Source: Candidatus Bathyarchaeota archaeon BA1 (lineage in GTDB: Archaea; Thermoproteota; Bathyarchaeia; Bathyarchaeales; Bathyarchaeaceae). From it: a stretch of DNA of 64,000 nt. This document shows, one piece after another, positions 16,901-24,779 of this stretch. Position 1 is the stretch's first letter, and each line of letters starts with the position of its first letter. The stretch is from positions 1,641 through 65,640 of the forward strand of contig LIHJ01000089.1 in the NCBI GenBank assembly GCA_001399805.1, read 5' to 3'. The notes under the pieces are model-generated. The model was not told the DNA's origin. It made no database searches and worked only from the letters and a program-made list of their open reading frames with translations. Both the position numbers and the translations under genes were made by a program.

Positions 16901-17562
16901 AAAAGATTAAGCTCACTCACTTCAAGGATTTCATAGTCATCCTTACGTGTGATACTCTGAGGGCATTCTTCAAAGAGGGCATCCAATGTTGTGCCAATGG
17001 GCCTAATCCTCAGAAAATTGTCCTTTACTATAGGCACTATTACGCTGGCATCCATGCAGAAGGGTCTTGTTCCAAAGTATTCCAGATCGTGTATGTGCAA
17101 ATCCCCTGCTAAGTGAGCGTCAGCAAGATTTGAAGGCATCAGCAGGAGGTACTCTTCTCCGGAAACCCAGTCCGCTTTCCTCTTATGAGAGGTTTCTGGG
17201 TTTGGCTGAAGATTTGCATTTTCGTTTGCTTTGAAGCCCTGCCCGATATCCATAAGGTAGGCGTCGTGAACCGGTGCTCCCACTCTTGTTAGAATGTTTC
17301 TGTAAACAGCGTATTCCGGCTTTTCCTTTGACTTATCAAGTAAAATGCTGTTTACCAACTCTCTTATTAGCGGACCGCTTATGAATCTAAGACTTAGATC
17401 AAAGATTTTCTTTTCAACGTCAACGGCTATCTCCTCGGCCTCTTTCTCACTTATCGGTCCTACTTCATAGAATTCTTTTGCGAGTTTCGTCTCCATTAGA
17501 AGTTGTCTCACGATGGCATGCCGGTTCCACGGTACGATGAAGCCGTCGCTTCTCCTAACCAT
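13927..17562 (-). CDS. nrdD: anaerobic ribonucleoside-triphosphate reductase (class III) with an intein
   Basis: 1211 residues as translated, 723 after removal of a 488-residue intein (169-656). An N-terminal ATP-cone (residues 1-100) is followed by the glycyl-radical reductase domain. The C-extein has the cysteine-rich GKGVSCFQCCAYCF region, QVVSLNLPRIAYI, a C-terminal zinc site (CNSCGR, CPYC) and the glycyl-radical motif RVTGYYQAVSGWNEGKKKE (Gly1187 in the precursor). It makes deoxyribonucleotides without oxygen using a radical placed by NrdG. No nrdG activase gene is recognised in this window. It is last in an apparent operon after an NrdD paralogue and a glutaredoxin. Confidence 0.95.
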   Translation of the reverse strand: MVRRSDGFIVPWNRHAIVRQLLMETKLAKEFYEVGPISEKEAEEIAVDVEKKIFDLSLRFISGPLIRELVNSILLDKSKEKPEYAVYRNILTRVGAPVHDAYLMDIGQGFKANENANLQPNPETSHKRKADWVSGEEYLLLMPSNLADAHLAGDLHIHDLEYFGTRPFCMDASVIVPIVKDNFLRIRPIGTTLDALFEECPQSITRKDDYEILEVSELNLFALSRGSLKKIKKVMRRPAVSPALEIITTKHRRIVLTKEHFIQTNDRTIPVNDVTKGTKLIVGPIPWTEGNTTELSMVDAFLANVPREKLCSIFIHGVRSIIDHVKYEKRLSVRGLFDQLGLNYSKTKHWYYRGIMPIDLFGELLDQHDVPRYLLQNVKLGAMGSPNEIAVIYSLTPALMRSLGYFVAEGNYNCEEGRSYNLVITNENPQVYGDIKACIEAAFNTYVIENKRRSQICFGGKLIYLLFRYVLGIPEGAENKRIPELVFNVPKYLAKEFWSAYITGNGTNAYRPEKSDCIISVSSTSHGVVTNTALYLQMLGINSNLRLHNQAGQKFEIDGSTWTSENERWFIDVYDYKNVHRFAENMCFLDAQRQGRINAFLMNHRSVKDFDHTDEVEEVREVTPTGRYYYDIEVEAGSEEERFFYAGNEGLILIHNCQDWDLRYFFYYGLMPDGIGTRTSVAGPAKHPEVAVLHTAKILASAQTNFAGGEGFYNFLVFLAPYMRGLDYSGLKQLMQMMFFEYTQAYVARGGQLVFSNIQVQPGIPELWRDVPVVARGRVGPDVYGDYEDEVRLMFRALYDVAHQGDHWGKPFNFPKLENGISPEFLKPEYDEYWLDVHRVVAKFGTPYFDNMMPAYRGYGKGVSCFQCCAYCFIETPESSPEFEDKLYFVNGKHFTMGSWQVVSLNLPRIAYIANGNDGKLFEEGRRLMDSAIEIFKNKKKWMNLILECNRIPFATQRPLDPKTGERGAQAVDFDELVFTIGVVGGNEMAQWHTGYQLHEHPEAIKILVKLILEMQRHKKELEERSGLKLALARTPAESTAQRFAIADVLTDDYRDKAEKVVKGDLNRARSMLAEGEKDAPIYYSNGTHVYVGAEVSLIERVNIEQKFFPLLNGGNMLHVWLGDTSPDAEALHKLTKRISTQTHVGYYAYTKDLTICNSCGRVTSPIYDQCPYCDSPQVEWWSRVTGYYQAVSGWNEGKKKELQDRYRINI
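15595..17058 (-). mobile_element. intein in NrdD (Cys1, degenerate LAGLIDADG)
   Basis: 488 residues. It begins with Cys169 of the precursor (CMDASVIVPIV) directly after RPF and ends FFYAGNEGLILIHN before Cys+1 (CQDWDLRYFFYYG). The first endonuclease motif is LGYFVAEGNY. The second reads AYITGNGTN, where the usual acidic residue is Asn, so nuclease activity is doubtful. Splicing restores FGTRPFCQDWDLRYF, a conserved stretch of the reductase. Confidence 0.93.
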
Positions 17563-17601
17563 CGGTCGAATTTGCTGAAAGCTCTGTTCACTTCTGTCCG
17601 T

Positions 17602-17910
17602 TTATTTTCCCTCCAGAATCTCCAAGAGCTTGCTCTTAACGGTTCCATCTCCATCAAAAATCTGGTCTTCTGTATAAACTGCTCCTTCAACCTCCAGAGC
17701 AGGCGCTGACAGAACAAATATGTTTTTCATAACTAAATTCGCCATAACCTCCACATCCTCTAGGTTTCTTTCCTCAAAATCTGTATGTTTGTTTCTCAAC
17801 CATCTTTTCAGCAGAGCGCACCTGGGGCATCTACTTGACGTGTAAACTATTATCCTTTTAACTCGTATAGAACGTTGTGGAGAGCCAGCGGGATGCCCCG
17901 AAGAATCCAT
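17602..17910 (-). CDS. glutaredoxin-like protein
   Basis: 102 residues with a thioredoxin fold. Strand RIIVYTSS leads to the active site CPRC (Cys28, Cys31) and a helix, then FEERNLEDVEVM and SAPALEVEGAVYTEDQIF containing the cis-Pro. The first 16 residues are extra to the domain, but no other start codon fits. It lies between two NrdD-type genes transcribed in the same direction, so it probably supplies electrons to ribonucleotide reductase, as NrdH does. The redox partner is inferred from position only. Confidence 0.85.
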   Translation of the reverse strand: MDSSGHPAGSPQRSIRVKRIIVYTSSRCPRCALLKRWLRNKHTDFEERNLEDVEVMANLVMKNIFVLSAPALEVEGAVYTEDQIFDGDGTVKSKLLEILEGK

Positions 17911-18004
17911 GAGAACCCCTCGCGTAGCGTAGCGGAATAGATAGACGCGCCTTGAATTTAAAATTTTTAGAAGTAACCGTATAAAATTTTGTATATCAAC
18001 TACG

Positions 18005-20311
18005 TTAAATTAACATGTATGACGCTCGCTCACTTAAGGCTAGACGCTGAGCAGGGGTCCATTGGGATGTTGAAAGATATTTCGTCGATATACGACCAAA
18101 GCAAACCAGCATATCAACCGACCCACATTGCGGACACCTAGACAGTATTCCATAAAAGCTTTTTTGACATGGAATACAGTAGGCTATGTTCCGATTGTAG
18201 GTGTAAAGCCCTATATTGTATGTGCTCACGATGTGTTTGGTGGTTGATAAGAGCGCATTAGGGTCTTGTTCCGAATCGGCGAGCTGCAGAATGGCAAGGT
18301 GGCTTCCCAGAGCAAATTTATGGAGGATCTCCTCAATGCTCAGGCGCTCCTTCCATGGAATGATGGTCTTCAGGGGCACAGCAACCATATCGGTGTAGAA
18401 GGGGTGTTCCTTGGTTCCTTGAGCTAGAACCCTTGCCCACCCATACTTTTCCACATCCAATTCCGCCATTCTTTTCGCTGCATCGGGGTTGGGCACCATG
18501 GAGAAATAGGTGCGAGTTTCAGGCTCCTTTGCGTGCTTCTGAACATTTTGGGAGAGATACCTTATGATTTCTCGAGCAAAATTCAGGGCCTTCCCATCTT
18601 CATGTATGGCTTTTCCATAAAGTGATTGAACCGTTTCATTTAATCCAACGAGGCTGACGAGGCGAGAGGAGTTTTCAAATCTGAAGTAATGGTTGCCATT
18701 GGCTTTCTGTGTGAGGAAAGGGAGCAAACCCTCTCTTGCGCGTTGCTTGATGGTCTGATATTTTATCTCCAAGGCTCGCAGCGCCATCTCCAGTTGCTTA
18801 TCTAAAAGCTTAAAAAATTTGGCTTGATCCCTATCTGCATCATAGGATGCCCTTGGCAAATTGATCATGACGCTGCCCACATTTCCTGTTTGTAGCGTGC
18901 CTAGCTCCCAGTCTCCCTTCCAATCAATGGTGAACCTACATCCCGTGGCGGTGTAGGAGGCATGCTTTTGCTCTTTGGAGCAGAGATTAGCGAAGTAGGG
19001 TAGGCCTCTCTCGGCTGCGAGTCGATGAGACTGAAAGAGAAGATCCTCGCATTCCTTGCTTTTAATAGCCTCTGGACGTATCTTTAGAATCAGATGGGGG
19101 TTGAAAACAGGTTTATGCCTTTCATCTTGAAACATCATCTCAAGTAAGAGGGATGCAATGAGGCGACTTTCCTCCACAAAATCCGCATAACGGCCAACTT
19201 TCTTCCCATCATACCCGATGGCCTCCCTTTCCTGCAGGAATTCCGGAACCACAAACTCTAGGCCCAATGATGCCTCAATAGGAAGGCCTTTGTCTGTGAG
19301 AGACTGATTTAGATTGAATATGAAGAAGCGTAAGCCCTCCATAATTCTTTCCGCTGAAAGCCCTTTAGTGAAGGGGGCTAGAAAAACATTGAAGAAGTCC
19401 ATGGCTTGTTCGCCATCGACTTCCGTGGTAGTTATCTTAAGAAGGTTAGAGGCAGTTAAAAGCGCCGACTCAAAACTTTTTGGAGGAAGATACGATGGTC
19501 CAACAAAATCTATCCTTCCGAGGTTTAAACCCCGTTGAAGAAAGAAGCGAAGATCGTGCATGAACTCGTTTGGTTTCAGGATCCAGCAACCAAGGTTGTT
19601 GAGATGAAGGGTTCCGGAGAGATGGGCATCAGCAATGTCCCTGGGAAGCACGTTCAGGAGGGTGTATTCCTCGATAACCTTATCACCCGCTACCTTATGG
19701 ACGGCTTCCACGCCTAGAGATGTGGCCCCCGTGGACTTTATCAGCTGGGTGACATCATGAACTGGAAGCCCCAAGCGAGTGAGCTTATGTCGATATTCCT
19801 CCAGCCCCTTCTCGATTAAGATGGCGTTAACAAACTCCCGTATAAGGGGGGCGGTGAGATATTTTGTTCTAAATTCCAATAAACGGGCTTCCGTTTCTCG
19901 CGCGATTTTTTGCGCCAGGTCTATGGGTACATTTGCCTCCCTCACCAAGGATTCCGCGATTTTACTTCTGTCGAATTCCTCCATTGCCAAGCGTGAGGTG
20001 CGAACCATAATCTTTCTCCTTCTAAAAACGCGCTCCTCGATATCCTCAGTGACGCTTATAATCATTCGACCGAGATCGGTGAGTCGGTATTTCTTGGCTT
20101 CTACGTCGGGTTCGACGAGATCTTCTTTTAGAAGAAACTTTAAATGATATGCGAACCGACCAGCGTCTCGGCTGGGGCTAAGACGCAAGATATTCATGAT
20201 TTCGGTGTAGGAGAGCGGACCCCTATCGAAGAGGAGATTCAAAACCTGCAGCCTCAAAGGGGACGAGACCGCCTTAAGCACTCTCACACCTAACCGACGC
20301 TGACGCAACAA
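18005..20311 (-). CDS. HTH-ATP-cone-NrdD-like protein, radical glycine apparently replaced
   Basis: 768 residues. An ArsR-like winged helix occupies about residues 8-90 (KAVSSPLRLQVLNLLFDRG, AYHLKFLLKEDLVEPD). An ATP-cone follows (about 102-200), then an NrdD-like domain with RDIADAHLSGTLHLNNLGC, TGCRFTIDWKGDW, TGNVGSVMINLPRA and a terminal zinc site (CIPC, CPQC). Where nrdD has RVTGYY, this protein has RISTKY: Thr743 aligns with the radical glycine. It may be an inactive, nucleotide-sensing regulator of the downstream grx-nrdD genes, or an enzyme with a shifted radical site. The fusion and alignment are seen; the role is inferred. Confidence 0.85.
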   Translation of the reverse strand: MLRQRRLGVRVLKAVSSPLRLQVLNLLFDRGPLSYTEIMNILRLSPSRDAGRFAYHLKFLLKEDLVEPDVEAKKYRLTDLGRMIISVTEDIEERVFRRRKIMVRTSRLAMEEFDRSKIAESLVREANVPIDLAQKIARETEARLLEFRTKYLTAPLIREFVNAILIEKGLEEYRHKLTRLGLPVHDVTQLIKSTGATSLGVEAVHKVAGDKVIEEYTLLNVLPRDIADAHLSGTLHLNNLGCWILKPNEFMHDLRFFLQRGLNLGRIDFVGPSYLPPKSFESALLTASNLLKITTTEVDGEQAMDFFNVFLAPFTKGLSAERIMEGLRFFIFNLNQSLTDKGLPIEASLGLEFVVPEFLQEREAIGYDGKKVGRYADFVEESRLIASLLLEMMFQDERHKPVFNPHLILKIRPEAIKSKECEDLLFQSHRLAAERGLPYFANLCSKEQKHASYTATGCRFTIDWKGDWELGTLQTGNVGSVMINLPRASYDADRDQAKFFKLLDKQLEMALRALEIKYQTIKQRAREGLLPFLTQKANGNHYFRFENSSRLVSLVGLNETVQSLYGKAIHEDGKALNFAREIIRYLSQNVQKHAKEPETRTYFSMVPNPDAAKRMAELDVEKYGWARVLAQGTKEHPFYTDMVAVPLKTIIPWKERLSIEEILHKFALGSHLAILQLADSEQDPNALLSTTKHIVSTYNIGLYTYNRNIAYCIPCQKSFYGILSRCPQCGSVDMLVCFGRISTKYLSTSQWTPAQRLALSERASYMLI

Positions 20312-20429
20312 AACACAACCTCCAGCACAACCACTAAAGTAATGTAGATTTAAGTTTAAAAGATTAAAGCATCACCCGAACCTAGTCCGTTAAGGCAATC
20401 CTTATGTAAGGCTTACCCCAAGAATGTTA

Positions 20430-20534
20430 GGGGCTGTCGGCTAGCTTGGTCTAGGCTCCGAGACTCGGGAGCAGAAAGGGCTTGCCTTTCTGCTGAGAGC
20501 TCTCGGGACCCCGGTTCGAATCCGGGCAGCCCCA
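20430..20534 (+). tRNA. tRNA-Pro (anticodon CGG) with an intron at 37/38
   Basis: Acceptor GGGGCTG (20430-20436) pairs with CAGCCCC (20527-20533); discriminator A20534; no CCA encoded. The anticodon stem CGAGA (20459-20463)/TCTCG (20501-20505) encloses C-T-CGG-G, then a 30-nt intron (20470-20499), then C38. The intron has a perfect 10-bp stem AGCAGAAAGG/CCTTTCTGCT. The T arm is CCCGG-TTCGAAT-CCGGG. This is the canonical archaeal intron position. Confidence 0.93.
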
Positions 20535-20548
20535 CAATCAGCGAAACA

Positions 20549-21931
20549 TTAGCTCGTCGCTTTCTCCCTTTTTATGATTTTTCTAGCTACAATTAGCCCT
20601 GAAACAGAGGATTGGACGAGTCCTCTCGTCACCCCGGCTCCATCACCTATCGTAAACAGATTAGGGATTCTCGTTTCTAGGCAGTTGCTTAATTCCAGCC
20701 TGGATGAATAGAACTTCACCTCAATACCGTAAAGCAGAGTGTCTTTTGAGTGTACCCCTGGTGCGATCCGATCCAAGGCTTGGAGCATCTCACGGATATC
20801 GGCTAGGTAGCGATACGGTAGAACGAAGCTGAGATCACCAGGGGTGGCATGCTTCAATGTGGGAGCCACGAGGCTTCTTTGGAGCCTCTCCTCTGTCGAT
20901 CGCCTCCCAGCTTCGAGGTCTCCCAGCCTTTGAACAATCACACTCCCGCTAAGGAGGTTAGTGAGCCTTGCGAGATACTTTCCATAGGCGATGGGCTCCT
21001 TGAAAGGTTCGGTGAAGGAGGTGCTCACAAGAAGGGCGAAGTTGGTGTTTCCGGTTTTCTTCTCAGCATAGCTCTGACCGTTCACCGTTATGATGCCTTC
21101 ATAAGATTCGGTGATCACTTCTCCCTCCGGGGTGACACAAAAAGTTCTCACCTGATCGTCGAAGGACTTAGAATAGTAGATGAACTTGGGGTCATACAAT
21201 GCTCTTGTGAGTTCCTCCATAACTGGGGCTAAGACCTCAACCCTAATGCCCACATCCACAGGGTTGTTGAGTGTTTTCAATCCCAAGGATTGGGCCTCGC
21301 ACTTCAACCATTCGGCTCCGCTCCTACCAGGAGCCACGACAACGTATTTTCCATGGAACCTTTCACCCTTAGCCGTCTCCACACCCTTAACCTTTCCATT
21401 TTCTACTATGAGCCCCTTCACTTCGGTTCTAGTTCGGACCTCAACCCTGTCTTTTAGATGATGACGCATTTTTCGTAGGATGGCCGCGCATTTCTCGGTG
21501 CCCAAGTGGCGTAATTTTTGTGGAATCAATTTGAGACCGGCGAAGGAGGCTTTCCGATCTATTTCCTCGATAAGATCGAGGTTCGTTCCATAGAGATGCT
21601 GAGGCGCCCCAAATTTCAGATAGATTTCATCCACATACTCTATGAGCTCAGCGAGTTTTTCTTTTCCGCAGTATTGACTGAGCCAACCCCCAACCTCGGT
21701 GGATAAGGTGAGCTTTCCATCGCTGAATGCGCCGGAGCCACCCCATCCAGACAAGAGCGAGCAAGGATCACAATTGATGCACCCCAAACCTCTACTTGCT
21801 GGACACTTACGCTGGTTAATGTCGGGTCCCTTGTCCAGCATGAGGAGGCTCAGCTGCGTGTTCTCGGTTAGCTCGATAGCGGAGAATATACCGGCGGGAC
21901 CAGCACCCACAATGATTACATCGAACTGCAA
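20549..21931 (-). CDS. FAD-dependent dehydrogenase (COG2509-like)
   Basis: 460 residues. The N-terminal Rossmann motif is DVIIVGAGPAGIFSAIEL, followed by a cysteine-rich segment CPASRGLGCINCDPCSLLSG and GGSGAFSDGKLTLSTEVGG. The C-terminal FAD closure is NLFTIGDGAGVTRGLVQSSVSGLIVARKI. These features match the archaeal/bacterial FAD-dependent dehydrogenase group COG2509, whose substrates are unknown. It starts 84 bases from the divergent CaiB/BaiF pseudogene and ends next to tRNA-Pro. Confidence 0.85.
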   Translation of the reverse strand: MQFDVIIVGAGPAGIFSAIELTENTQLSLLMLDKGPDINQRKCPASRGLGCINCDPCSLLSGWGGSGAFSDGKLTLSTEVGGWLSQYCGKEKLAELIEYVDEIYLKFGAPQHLYGTNLDLIEEIDRKASFAGLKLIPQKLRHLGTEKCAAILRKMRHHLKDRVEVRTRTEVKGLIVENGKVKGVETAKGERFHGKYVVVAPGRSGAEWLKCEAQSLGLKTLNNPVDVGIRVEVLAPVMEELTRALYDPKFIYYSKSFDDQVRTFCVTPEGEVITESYEGIITVNGQSYAEKKTGNTNFALLVSTSFTEPFKEPIAYGKYLARLTNLLSGSVIVQRLGDLEAGRRSTEERLQRSLVAPTLKHATPGDLSFVLPYRYLADIREMLQALDRIAPGVHSKDTLLYGIEVKFYSSRLELSNCLETRIPNLFTIGDGAGVTRGLVQSSVSGLIVARKIIKREKATS

Positions 21932-22015
21932 GTGGCATCCTCCAAAGACCCAAAACTACATGTAACAAGCCTAATATATGTCTTAAGCCACGCTACCAGT
22001 TTATGGTGTTATAGC

Positions 22016-23105
22016 TTGGAAACCTTGGAGGGCGTTAGGGTATTAGACCTAACCAGGCTGCTGCCGGGTGACTACTGCACACTGCTCTTGGGGGATATGG
22101 GGGCGGAGGTCATCAAGGTGGAGGAGCCTGAACTGGGCGATTACATACGGTGGGTACCACCATTTATAGAGGGTCAAAGCGTCTTTCACCTCATGCTAAA
22201 TAGGAATAAGAGGAGTATGAGGTTGAACATAAAAACTAGGAGAGGTAGGGAGGTATTTTCTAAGCTGGTGGGGAGGTCAGATGTAGTCGTTGAGGGCTTT
22301 AGACCAGGTGTTGTAAAGAGGCTGGGCATCGACTATAAGTCAGTCAATAGGGTTAACCCAAGCATAGTTTACTGCTCCATGTCTGGCTACGGACAAGACG
22401 GTCCCTACAAAGAAAGAGCCGGGCACGATATCAACTACATGAGCTATAGTGGGGTCCTCAGCCTAATTGGGTCATCTAATGATGCTCCTCTAATACCCGG
22501 CGTTCAGATTGCCGACTTGACCACAGCTATGATGGCGGCGATGGCTATATTGGCCGCTCTCCTGGCTCGTGAGAGGATGGAAACCTCCAAAGCGTGGCAG
22601 TTGGTGGCTAGATGGTGGCTACCCATGCTACAACATCTATGAGACAAAGGACGGTAGGCACATAACCATAGGGTGTATAGAGGAAGGTTTTTGGTCCAAC
22701 CTTTGTAGGACATTGGGTGTTGTGGAGTTTGTGAGGCATCAGTACACAAGCAATGAGGAAAAGCTTAGGGAGATGCTCGAAACCATCCGGAACATCTTCA
22801 AGACGAAAATCCTGGATGAGTGGCTAAGGGTGCTGTCAAAGGAGGACGTGCCGTGCGGACCAATCTACAAGCTGGACGAGGTGTTCAGTGACCCCCAAAT
22901 ATTACACAGGAGGATGATCGTGGAGGCGGAATACCCAGCCGCGGGCAAGATTAAACAAATCAGCACACCCATAAAGTTCTCCGAGACCCCGTGCAAGATA
23001 TGGAGCCCTCCCCCATTGTTCGGGGAACACACGGAGCAGATCCTAAGGTGGCTTGGATACGCTGAGGAGGAAATCCTAGACATGCGGGGAAAAGCCATCA
23101 TCTAG
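22016..23105 (+). pseudogene. CaiB/BaiF family III CoA-transferase, internal deletion and frameshift
   Basis: The N-terminal part from TTG 22016 is typical: GVRVLDLTRLLPGDYCTLLL, AEVIKVEEP, FHLMLNRNKRSM, VVVEGFRPGVV, YCSMSGYGQDGPY, then AAMAILAALLARER (about 22575). The frame then changes and the C-terminal part resumes with PPKRGSWWLDGGYPCYNIYE and runs to 23105. The section between, normally about 40 residues holding the catalytic aspartate (GxGQxVDVSMxD), is missing. Neither half alone can be an active transferase. Before the damage it would have moved CoA between carboxylic acids. Confidence 0.85.
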
Positions 23106-23191
23106 CGCAAAATTTTGGAGGCTCATAACTATTGAAGTGTGGACCATGAATTTAGGGTGAGGATGTTGTAATTGGCAAGGATCGGCCCTTT

Positions 23192-23470
23192 TCAATCCTT
23201 GATAGCCTCAAGTAGGCTCATCACGTTCCAAAGTTTCACCCTGGTGTAGGGCGGCATGTTGGGATCTTGCAGAATCTCGTCGAGGATGGATATGGCGTTG
23301 GATGCCCTCACCGCTGGGGTGTGTTGCGCCAGTTGTAGGGTGTCCATCGACTCCTTCGCAGCCCTTCTGATGTTGCGTGGGGTGGTGGTGTCCTCTGAGA
23401 CCTGTCCAAGCACCACCAACGCCTGCTTTATCCTTTCCTCATATTCCTTCAGCCTCTTTTTACTCACCAT
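23192..23470 (-). CDS. UPF0147 family protein
   Basis: 92 residues, all helical. RIKQALVVLGQVSEDTTTPRN, IRRAAKESMDTLQLAQHTPA and AISILDEILQDPNMPPYTRV match UPF0147, a small archaeal family of unknown function. It is divergent from the zinc-ribbon gene at 23546 and ends 87 bases from the CoA-transferase remnant. Confidence 0.9.
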   Translation of the reverse strand: MVSKKRLKEYEERIKQALVVLGQVSEDTTTPRNIRRAAKESMDTLQLAQHTPAVRASNAISILDEILQDPNMPPYTRVKLWNVMSLLEAIKD

Positions 23471-23545
23471 TCAGAAGCCTCCAATAAAGCCTCAGCGATA
23501 TATAAATTACCTACTACTGACTAAAATTCTTTATGAGGCTTCAAG

Positions 23546-23902
23546 TTGTCTGAGGAACCGAAGAGCTTGAAGGGCATGGTGGACCTGCTTCGGCAAGGTG
23601 CCACCCTCACCGAGCTCCCCTGCCCTGCGTGTTCGTCGCCCATTTTCAAGTTGAGGGACGGGGACCTTTGGTGTGCCCAGTGCCAAAAACGGGTGATCGT
23701 GGTGAAGGGGGGGGAGCCAACACCAGAGGTGACGAGCCCCATGCTCCTCGGCTCCCTAGAGTCCACCCTTCTCACCAAGATACAGGAGGTAAATAGAAGG
23801 ATACGAGAGGAAGCGGACCTCCAACAACTGCAACAGCTGGGAGCCATTCTCTCCTCACTACTTGAAAATCTTGAAAAAGTAAGAAAGATGAAGAGGGTGT
23901 AG
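23546..23902 (+). CDS. SSSCA1/autoantigen p27-like zinc-ribbon protein (COG1645)
   Basis: 118 residues from TTG 23546. After a helix LKGMVDLLRQGATLTEL comes a four-cysteine zinc ribbon (Cys26, Cys29, Cys43, Cys46; CPAC...CAQC). A long C-terminal helical segment follows, rich in Leu, Gln and Glu. This is the pattern of the archaeal homologues of Sjogren/scleroderma autoantigen 1, function unknown. An internal ATG at 23576 would cut into the conserved helix, so the TTG start is preferred. Confidence 0.85.
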   Translation: MSEEPKSLKGMVDLLRQGATLTELPCPACSSPIFKLRDGDLWCAQCQKRVIVVKGGEPTPEVTSPMLLGSLESTLLTKIQEVNRRIREEADLQQLQQLGAILSSLLENLEKVRKMKRV

Positions 23903-23916
23903 AGAGACAAACGGGT

Positions 23917-24471
23917 ATGCCCTTGTCTAAGGGGTCTATTAGGTTGCTTGGGTATTACGAAGGTTTCCCTGAGAACGTTCATGGCGTTGCACAATTCACT
24001 CATCGAATTTCCATAAGGAAGCTGCAACAAATCATCCTTTTCATCCTCCACCAATTAAACCAAGATACTTGGACCCTAAGTGACATAACACCCTTCTCTC
24101 TATCAAAATGTGAGGTCAGCTTCGAGTTTGGGGTGGCTGAGGGCACAGTATTCAACTATTTAGATGAAGAGGAGTTGGACAAGTTTGAAAAGAGCATTGC
24201 CGAAAAGGCGTTGCCCATCTTAGACTTCTTCTGTGTTGTCCGCTACCATACCATTAACAAGGAGGGAAAACGCACACCACTAAAGTTTGACTATCACCTG
24301 CTCCGGCTCATCTTTCATAGAAACAGAGTGGAGTGGCAAATCTCCCAGGAACGAGGCACCCGACGCGTTTCCCTAGAGGATCTCATCACCTTTATAGCAA
24401 GACGCGTCAATGAATTACTTTCCCAGATGCAGCTAAAACCACTGACCCCGAAGCACCTGCGAACCCTCTAA
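23917..24471 (+). CDS. conserved-looking archaeal protein of unknown function
   Basis: 184 residues from ATG 23917, 14 bases after the zinc-ribbon gene and probably co-transcribed with it. The protein mixes strands and helices: GSIRLLGYYEGFPENVHGVA, a central CEVSFEFGVAEGTVFNYLDE, FFCVVRYHTI and RVEWQISQERGTRRVS. No catalytic motif or membrane segment is seen and no family is recognised. The 3' end overlaps the thymidylate kinase fragment on the other strand by four bases. Confidence 0.7.
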   Translation: MPLSKGSIRLLGYYEGFPENVHGVAQFTHRISIRKLQQIILFILHQLNQDTWTLSDITPFSLSKCEVSFEFGVAEGTVFNYLDEEELDKFEKSIAEKALPILDFFCVVRYHTINKEGKRTPLKFDYHLLRLIFHRNRVEWQISQERGTRRVSLEDLITFIARRVNELLSQMQLKPLTPKHLRTL

Positions 24472-24752
24472 TTCCTTGAAAGTAATAGGTCAAGAGCCAA
24501 TGCCAAAATATCCTTCGCCACCTCATCCGCCGGTCTATTTCCATTGATTGATATCAACCGCCCCCTCGCTATCAACTTCTTGTAAACCTCCCGAACCTTT
24601 TGTTGCGTCTGAAGCGTTTCCATGACCGATCTCTTCCCTTTTATCCTCTCCACCACCTCCGGCGGGATATCGATGTAGATCGCCAAATCTAGGTGAAGAT
24701 CTGCCTTCTTGCTTTTTTCGATCCAGGGATGACTAGTCCGCCGCTTTCTCAT
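24468..24752 (-). pseudogene. tmk: C-terminal fragment of an older thymidylate kinase
   Basis: 94 residues, of which about 75 match the end of archaeal dTMP kinases: DLAIYIDIPPEVVERIKGK, SVMETLQTQQKVREVYKKL and a final helix. The P-loop half is absent here but lies 1.9 kb away at 26630-26773 in the same orientation. Together they are the two ends of one gene lacking roughly 60 central residues. The insert between them carries a complete, different thymidylate kinase. The fragment cannot bind ATP and is not expected to function. Confidence 0.8.
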
Positions 24753-24779
24753 GTAATCAGAGAGATATATCTGGTATTG

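Noticed and set aside
21932..22015. N-terminal extension of the CoA-transferase frame
   Set aside because: The first 28 codons overlap the divergent promoter region and do not resemble the family; TTG 22016 fits better.
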